Shown here one piece after another: positions 57,148-64,000 of a stretch of 64,000 bases of DNA. A program made the translations under genes and the position numbers. How positions within the stretch are numbered: position 1 is the stretch's first letter; each line of letters starts with the position of its first letter. The stretch is from assembly GCA_006384855.1 (NCBI GenBank), contig VCJN01002217.1, positions 149,858 to 213,857 on the forward strand. The letters run 5' to 3'. A model generated the notes under the pieces. That model saw nothing but the letters and a program-made list of their open reading frames with translations. It had not been told where the DNA came from and did not search any database. This DNA comes from Tetraselmis striata (taxonomy: Eukaryota; Chlorophyta; Chlorodendrophyceae; Chlorodendrales; Chlorodendraceae).

Positions 57148-57478
57148 TGGCAAAACCAGACTCAACTTTGAAATGATCTAAACTAGTTTATGGGGTTTCC
57201 ATCCTTGACCTAACCGCTTTTTAGCTACAAGTGCTGCTCAGTGGTACGGGAACTAGGCACCTGTCGTTGCGCCCTTGTTGGGTGCAGCACGAGTAGACAT
57301 AAAAGCAGCCAGAACAGCTGAGCCTGCCATCTTCCAGTTTTCGCTGCGTTCCACGCAGCGCCCCCCCTGACTCCGTTTTCCCTCCACGCTTTCGCTAAAC
57401 CATCTTGCCAATTTCGGCTCTTGACCGTGTAAAACAGCCTGCGCATTCTTTTGGCAAAACCAGACTCAACTTTGAAAT
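57148..57478 (+). repeat. Split direct repeats B1-A2 and B2
   Basis: B1 57148-57174, A2 57175-57360 and B2 57452-57478. About 90 bp of unique sequence separates A2 from B2. Confidence 0.85.
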
Positions 57479-58890
57479 CCAGCGTATGGGTGTGTTATCA
57501 AAGTGGGCGTAAAAGGTCGCTACATATTGGAGATAGTACAGATGTGCTCTAATGCTGTGCGTAAATATATTTACATATATACTTTGCAGGGTACGAGTAG
57601 ATTATTCATCGACGGTATGTAGTAGTGACTATGTGGAATGGCGGTACTATGATATGGTTAAACGCGCCGAGCCAGGAGGTCTGGGGTTGCTAAAGGGCAT
57701 CACCCGACCGCGACTGGGTGCCTGGCTGTACCCCTAGCGGAGTGTGTACACAACATAGGCACCACAGACAGTCTGTGTCACGTGGCAGGTACTCAGGGGA
57801 CTGAGCATCAACGGTACAGACGGTAGTATATATATACATTTGAACTACATAAACTGCATGATGAATAATATATACATTTATGAACTACATGATAATATTA
57901 AGATGCATATTTCAAGGGGAATCCAGGCCGCAGGTACTCGCTACGGGCAGCATGTAGGACCCAAGCTCTTACTATTATGAGTGAAGGTAGGGGTAAAGAT
58001 ACCAGCATAGTTACCTGCAAAAGCATGCCGTTTTTCCATACCTTCATGCATTTACTGTTGCTCGCTGTACATTGTACCCGCCTAATGGCCAATGCAAGGT
58101 AGAGGTAAGCAATATGTCTGACAGACATTGCCTGGGCGGATCGTGCCCCGCTGCTGCAATTCTAATTAGACAGCGCATCAGCATGCAAACACATATAAAC
58201 GTGACGATTGTCCAACTGAGACTCCCCCTTCCAACCCCCCCCCCCCCCCCCCCCCCCCCGCGGCAAGCAATAAACCCAGAAGTGGCCATTCCTGTCTTAC
58301 TGATGAGGAGCATAAAATCTGGCAAACTGATTTATGTGTTTGTCATTATCCTATTTACATCAAGCAGAATCCTTGATGAAGAATTATTTATATTAAAAAG
58401 GCATCCTATTACATTTCTGCCTATGCGTTGCTTTTAGCCGCCAATATAACCATCTTCCTTATTCGACACGGGCATGAAGCGCATGTGATTGCCATAGCGG
58501 ACCTAAGCTTACCTTCCGCCGCAGCAACACTTGCCCACCGTGCGGAGTCGCAACAAACGATGCAGAGCAGGTGCAGACCGCAAGGCATGACGGCCAGTCG
58601 GTGTTGGTCTGTGCTGCACACGTCCCATCAAGGTGTTACGCCTGATAAAACTACGCGACATCACGGACGGCGGGCCGCACAAGTGTGGGCACGGCGGTAG
58701 GACTTAGTGCGGTGAGTTCAACCCGCCGGCAGGCTCGATGTACTGTGGACCGCCCACGCAGGGCGATTGTCCAATATATTACATTAAAGCCACTAGAGCA
58801 ACAGTCTTCGAGCGGCATTACAAGGGAAGCACGCCGCCGCGAGAGGGGCTGCGCGGCAGGGTCACGTGCTTCTACTTAGGCGCCGTCCGC
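57479..58890. other. Region between the recombinase element and the TPR gene
   Basis: No gene recognised. Contains TATATA-rich stretches near 57830-57880 and a C tract near 58236-58259. The right end is likely 3' untranslated sequence of the TPR gene. Confidence 0.5.
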
Positions 58891-61800
58891 CTACAGCTCG
58901 TCGAAGGCGTCTCCGGAGCGGGCCATGCCGGACATCGTCGACGCATTGGCGCCGTCCCACATGCTGTTGCCTCCCACCTCACGCGCCAGCTGCGCCCGGT
59001 GCACCGGCAGGCTGGAGATCGCCACCCACATGCGCCACGTGATGTGCAGCGCGATGAGGAAGTACACCACCCACTTGTACTTCAGCGTCGCCTTGATCCA
59101 CCAGTGCTGCTCCCGGGCTCGGCTGCGCCCGCGCCGGCGCCCCCGCTCGCGTCCTTCGCCTTCTTTGCGGCCTCCAGGCGCGCCAACTCGGCGCGAACCC
59201 TACACACCACGCATGATCGCACCGGAACATCGCATGAGGGTCTAGGGTAGCCAGGCTGGTGGAGCGAGTGCAAGCAACGGAGGATGCGGTACGGGTGGAC
59301 GGGGCGGTGCGCAGGTGAGCTGTTGCCAAGCATAGGGATAGCGGCGCGATGTCACATTCTCGGTGACCACGCTGGGTGCGCAAAACACAGTACTGACCCC
59401 CCCCCCCCCCCCTCCCGCTCCGCCCCCTGCCGGGTAAGGAGAGGAAAACTGCATGCATTTAGACATCTATTGGAATGCATCACGGATATAGCAATATAGT
59501 CGCAGTTTGATGGTGCAAAACGATTCACATTTCTTGTGACACGCAAACCCAATCAACTGATTTTGCGAGTGCGCGTGAGGAGCTGTAAATACATCAAGTA
59601 TAGCTGCGGTGTCGCCGGCGACTTCCATCAGCAGGAGGGGGGCTAACAGCTGCTAATGACCGGATACACTGTCAGGTGTGGTTATTAACCAGTGGCTTAC
59701 TGGACGTCCAGGAGACTCCCACCCCCACCAGAAGCCCGGGTCTTGAGGTGTGGTGAGCTCTAAACCGGCGAGTATTAACACTACTGTACGTACAACGTGC
59801 GTGCCGCCAAATCGGTCATCAATGCTGCGGAGGGTATGACCCTCTGATCGGTGCGCGATGTACGGAAGTCGAAACTGACCGGGATGTCTGCCAGGAGTGG
59901 TGACTGCTTGTACAGACATCGGCAGGAATAACCACACGCTACGGCACTTGAATGACGCCAATAAACATATAGCTTGTTATGTCATCCCTTTTTCATACAT
60001 ACATGATCTTATCAATAGTATGAATACCTGCAGTTTATGTCATTCAGCATACATGTACAAACATTAGTTGGTCAATGGCCGGTACTGTTAATACCGGAAG
60101 TTGGTTGTGGTTAGCCGGTGAATGATCACCGAGTATCTAAATTGGCGACTTTGGGATATCACAACCGATTGCAAGTATATTAAGTATCAACCAAATCAGC
60201 TTTTTTTTGAGGAGCAGACCGGAAATCATCGCGGGAGGAAGATCCCATGGAATCCCCCAGCCGGGCAGACCGAAAGGTGCTCGCCGTCCGTGATAACATG
60301 TTGACAGGATGCGTGAAACCGTGACTGGATGAGCGGTCGGGTGCCTGGGATGAATGAGCAGGCGAGTAGGGCAGGGAGAGACTGCCCCACCAGGCAGCAG
60401 GTAGCAGACAGCAGGCATGATGGATGGACTGGTAGTACGGTAGCGTGAGGGCAGTCTGCCACCTCCCGGGCAGAGCGCCAGCGGCCAGCCGGGCAGCGGC
60501 TCACCTGGGGTCGTTCAAGTCGATGCCCATCTGCTTCGCCTGCGCGCAAGCACATCCGAGTCACCTCAGAGGGGCTTGCTCCCGGGCCACCCCCATGCTT
60601 GCCGCCGTTTACAATTCGCACTTTCCTAAAACAAGACACGTGTTCAATATGGTTTTTGTGTCCATCACAAACAAACTGTAGCCGAGTATGTCTACTAAAC
60701 CATTAATTAAAGATAAACTGCGTGCCTGCCTGTGTTCCGTCGTAAGTACCATGTGTTCCAAGCCATGTACTTTAGAATTGCAGGCAGTGCACATCGAAGC
60801 GGCGTGTGCTGGTGCGCGTACATGTGCACGCGGAGGGTCACTGGTTAGAACAGACAGAATATGTAAATTGGCCCACATGCTGGCAAGCTACATGTATCGG
60901 TTAGAGGGTGAATAAGGACAGCTCAACGATGGAGCTGCTCCGGCCGGTGCGGCATCGAGGTGTTGGCGCCTGCCCCGGGCCAGTGGTGGTGGTGGTGGTG
61001 GTGGTGGTGGTGGTGAGGATCCAAGCGTTACTCACTGTTGCAATTGGTGAGGGAATATCAGGGGGGCATTAAGGTGCGGGTAGGATCAAAGATACGCCGG
61101 GAAAACAAACCACCGTGATCTTATGTGAAACTCCAACGAGGATCTTATCACAAATGGGAGAGGTGGGGAAGGGGGAAGGGGGGAGGGTACCAGAGCCTTG
61201 GATGCCTCCGGTCCATTTCGCCCAATAACAGTGCCAGAGGCCGGCCCCCTCCCTTCTTCATCGTTCCTCCACCTCCTCCAGCCCGTGTAGAGAATCGCCG
61301 CGCGAAAACATTTCCCCAAACGTCTTCCCCGTCCTTCCTGTCAGGACGAACCAGGGCAGCGCGTTGAGTGGGTCATGGGGGGGGGGACCTCGTAGGCGCG
61401 ACAGCCGCCAACTCGTGCGCGGGCTGGAGGGCGCACCTATGTTTCCTTGCTCCCTTCAGCTTCCGCTTGCAAACTGAGCGGTAGGCGCGCTTCACCGTCG
61501 GTGCTCGCGTGGGTCCGATCGGCCAGCGCGCGCCTTTCAGGATCACCTTCCACGGCCAGCTCCAGCATGTAGGCCAGAGTTGTCCGCCTAGGGGGGAGCC
61601 GGTGGTGGAGTGTGGGGGGGGGTGGGGGGGATGTGCATTAGCTTGCCGCATGCCCGGACGGGCCCTCTGCCTGGACAGGAGCGACTGCTTTAAGCAATTG
61701 GTGGGACAGTGGCGAGCGGGAGGCGGCCTCACCCGGTAGGCATGTGCCCGGCGGTACAGCGCTTTCACGCTGCGCGGCTGTTACTCCAGCGCTTTCCTGG

Positions 61801-64000
61801 GAGGGCACAATGCGGCACTGCAGGTCAGGCCTGGCAAGAGGGGCGAGAAAGGAGCGGGGGTAATTGCAGGTATGGACCAAGCTGCCCCAGTGTAAGATCC
61901 AGATCCCGTACCATCACTCATTTTTGAATCCTTTTTATTCGTTATTGCTGATTATCCATGCCATACCTTGACTAATATTGGTGTGTTTGTTATTTATTCA
62001 AGCCCGCTGGAAATCAGCTCAAATTTTGGGATTCACACTTGGTGTGCCTGAATCGTCTATGGAAGGGCCAACCCCAGTTTCAGTTTAATGCAGTCTTTCA
62101 ACTTATTTAGATAATGCGCGCACCCAGACGAGATTACCTATAGGAAAGCGCCGCTTTCGCCCCCAACCACAACCTTACACAAACATATAACAAAATATGT
62201 TACAACCCTTAAGGGAAGAGGCGCTAGCACCCTTCAGAAAGGGAGATGCGCTCACCCGCACGCATAGATGATCCTCCCTTCCAGTTGCTCATCTTGGTGA
62301 GGCACGCCGCAATGTTGATAAGCGCCTTGGTCACCACGTCCACTGCCTGGCGTGGGGCGCCGCCATGCGTGCAGCGGAGCAGTGGCGTCATTGTCATGCG
62401 CCAACTCGGAAGTCGTGTCAAATTCATGTGAGTTGCTGGTGACTACCACCCGTGTCCGGGTAGCCGCGCGCAGGAGGCGGGGGGGGGGGGGGGGATTGGC
62501 CGGGGGGGACCTGATGCCTGTCGGCCCATGCAGGGCCTCCATTTCATCAATCAGCTTCACGTTCTCGGTGCTCCGCCTCACCGCGCTTGAACCACAGGAA
62601 AATTCCCAGCGACTTGCCGTACAGGCTGATGGCAGTCTCGTTGTTGCCCTAAGGCAAGAGGGCGTGGAAGTGCCCCGAGGGAAGGGGGGAGGGGGCAGCA
62701 TCATGCCACGTCAGCAACCCTAAGTGCGAGCCCGTTGAGCCACTGCACTGCGACGACCACATTGATGCCCCACAGGTCCAACATGATAACCTTGGGAAAC
62801 CGGCATTAGGCCGCCCATCGAGCGTAACCACCAGCAAGAGGGCCGGGTCAGTAGCGCACGGGCCTCGCGAACCGCACGGGTATGCCCACCCAGGTGGTCG
62901 CTGGCTAGCGTCGGACTAGCATCGGTGTGGTAAGACCATGTTGCGCGCGGTCTCCATACAAAACCCCCAATCCACAACAGAATTTGTTTTACACTACGTA
63001 AACCCCAATCCTAAACTAACGAAAACCCTGATACTAGACCCTAATCCTAGACCCTGCTATATTTGCCCTATGTGATTCAGGGGCCGTCGCACCTAAAAGA
63101 ACCCCTACCATAAGCCTCGAATTGGGTTGCATGCATCCTATTAGAACATTCGCTATACTTCCGCTACAGTATCGTCTACATTTGACATCTCCAAGGCAGA
63201 GCGGGTTCTTATTCGCAGTATTCTCATCACCGCGCCAGCCTCCTGAGGTTCGTTTGCGTACGAGGTGTGCCCAAATACGGGCCGTAACATGTGCATTGTG
63301 AGGCCAACAGGTACACCCTGGCAACCCACAGAGCCCGTCCGCGCACCTGCTTGAACAGATCGTTCGCCTGCTCCCGCCACTCCTTGGCCTTCTCCAGCTT
63401 GCCCTCAAACGGCAGCTGGCGCGCCTCCCCGAGCTCCCCCTCTCCGCGCAGGTGCACCGCATCCAGATGGGCGCCGCCTCCCACTCGCGCCGCCGCGGGT
63501 CTGCCTTCATCTTGGCACTCTGTCCCGCAGGCACAGGCAGCAGTGGCCACGTGAGGGAGGGTGCAGGGGGTGGGAAGGGGGCGGAGCAGAGCCTCTCCCC
63601 CTCTGCCGCCCTCTGTGTGGCGGAGGCCAGTCCGCAAGCACGTCGGAGGCGGACTTTACGCGGGCCAAGGTGGTGAGGGGCTGTCTTTTGGGGGCCTGCA
63701 GGAGTCACTGTTGGTGCGATGAGGCCAGCTTGCACGCCATCATTGGAATGGCCCGAGACTTATCGAGGGTGCTTCGGTGCCCTTTCTTAGTGTTCTGCCC
63801 ATTGGGAGGCATGTGGCGGCTTGGACGGGGTGCCGCGCGAAGCATTCAGTGCGCCTTCCGCACCTTGATCTCCCCAGCCTTGCGGATGGCATCATTCAGA
63901 CCCTCCTGCGTGTCCGGGATGTCGCCCCTCCCCAGCCGCCCGTCCTTGGCCTCCTCCTCCTCTTCCTCACTGTCCTCCTCCTCCTCCTCCTCTCCTCTTA
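58891..64000 (-). CDS. TPR-domain protein, possibly tail-anchored; 5' end outside window
   Basis: Coding exons recognised by text and splice signals, right to left: 63864->64000 (acidic Glu-rich run, then IPDTQEGLNDAIRKAGEIK), about 63347-63520 (LEKAKEWREQANDLFKQ), 62582-62648 (GNNETAISLYGKSLGIFLWF), about 62259-62355 (VVTKALINIAACLTKMSNW), about 61735-61772 (VKALYRRAHAYR), about 61434-61600 (VKRAYRSVCKRKLKG), 60505-60539 (AKQMGIDLNDP) and up to 59199. The order matches TPR helices as in large immunophilins and co-chaperones. In the last exon a frame with one hydrophobic segment (YKWVVYFLIALHITWRMWVAI) ends at TAG 58891-58893, suggesting a C-terminal membrane anchor. However, the upstream frame VRAELARLEAAKKAKD and that segment are one base out of register. 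The exon model is incomplete. Confidence 0.6.
59677..59936. repeat. MITE-like 260-bp repeat in a TPR-gene intron
   Basis: Ends are a perfect 10-bp inverted repeat, TGTGGTTATT and AATAACCACA. Near the right end is a further stem GATGTCTG/CAGACATC (59883-59920). Only one copy is in the window, so it stays a candidate. Confidence 0.45.

Larger units (their letters stand above)
54283..57478 (+). mobile_element. Tyrosine-recombinase element with split direct repeats (PAT/Ngaro/TOC-like)
   Basis: Repeat order is A1 - ORFs - B1 - A2 - B2. A1 (54283-54467) and A2 (57175-57360) are ~185-bp direct repeats beginning GATCTAAACTAGTTTATGGG and ending CCACGCAGCG. B1 (57148-57174) and B2 (57452-57478) are 27-bp direct repeats containing CCAGACTCAACTTTGAAAT; B1 directly abuts A2. 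Split direct repeats of this kind are the hallmark of PAT and Ngaro members of the DIRS order and of Chlamydomonas TOC elements. In them a circular intermediate would carry the B-A junction seen internally. Two long open frames lie inside; no reverse transcriptase/RNase H is seen. Repeat copies are almost identical and the frames open, so it looks structurally whole and young, but non-autonomous for reverse transcription. Confidence 0.8.

Overview
This is nuclear DNA of a green alga (Chlorophyta); class and species cannot be fixed from sequence alone. The reasons are: GC-rich, intron-rich genes with GTGAG/GTGCG donors and TGCAG/GCGCAG acceptors; a plant-type SBP-box transcription factor; a PPR gene; a bifunctional PFK-2/FBPase-2; TTTAGGG/TTTTAGGG-like telomeric motifs inside fold-back repeats; and a tyrosine-recombinase element with split direct repeats like the Chlamydomonas TOC and PAT groups. 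Exon models below were built by hand from splice signals, phase and family similarity. Five summed to whole codons: the PPR 3' part, PFK-2/FBPase-2 (716 aa), SNAP50 (482 aa), the PDK-family kinase (438 aa) and UMP-CMP kinase (293 aa).

Layout. 1-4.3 kb: 3' half of a PPR gene (+), its introns full of C/G tracts and large hairpins. 4.3-6.4 kb: intergenic, with four copies of an inverted repeat AGGTCAC-NN-GTGACC. 6.5-11.7 kb: PFK-2/FBPase-2 (-). 12.5-15 kb: solo LTR and degraded retroelement coding sequence. 17.2-18.6 kb: SBP-domain factor (-), 5' end not found. 18.6-24.1 kb: dispersed repeats and one inverted copy of a 1.35 kb TIR element. 24.8-26.2 kb: UMP-CMP kinase (-). 26.2-30 kb: a tandem triplication, a LINE 3' fragment, coding-like fragments and a miniature LTR element (TRIM). 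30.4-33.8 kb: SNAP50/SNAPC3 subunit (-).

34.8-46.3 kb is a nest of mobile elements: an ORF1-bearing LINE-like element with an ATTTCA-repeat tail, a decayed Ty3/gypsy chromovirus (-) carrying a second LINE tail, and an unidentified minus-strand coding region cut by two ~99.5% identical TIR elements. 46.7-48.6 kb: intronless F-box/LRR-type gene (+). 48.9-51.7 kb: a 256-bp satellite, about ten units, with signs of a four-unit higher-order repeat. 52.1-53.9 kb: divergent PDK/BCKDK-family kinase (-). 54.3-57.5 kb: an element with A1-ORFs-B1-A2-B2 split direct repeats, a Gag-like ORF and a tyrosine recombinase, but no visible reverse transcriptase; this is the most unusual object here. 58.9-64 kb: multi-exon TPR gene (-) running off the right edge.

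The host genes have unrelated jobs (organelle RNA, fructose-2,6-bisphosphate control, transcription, pyrimidine nucleotides, snRNA transcription, protein turnover, mitochondrial dehydrogenase control), as expected of eukaryotic gene order. The mobile elements and repeats are what make the window distinctive.
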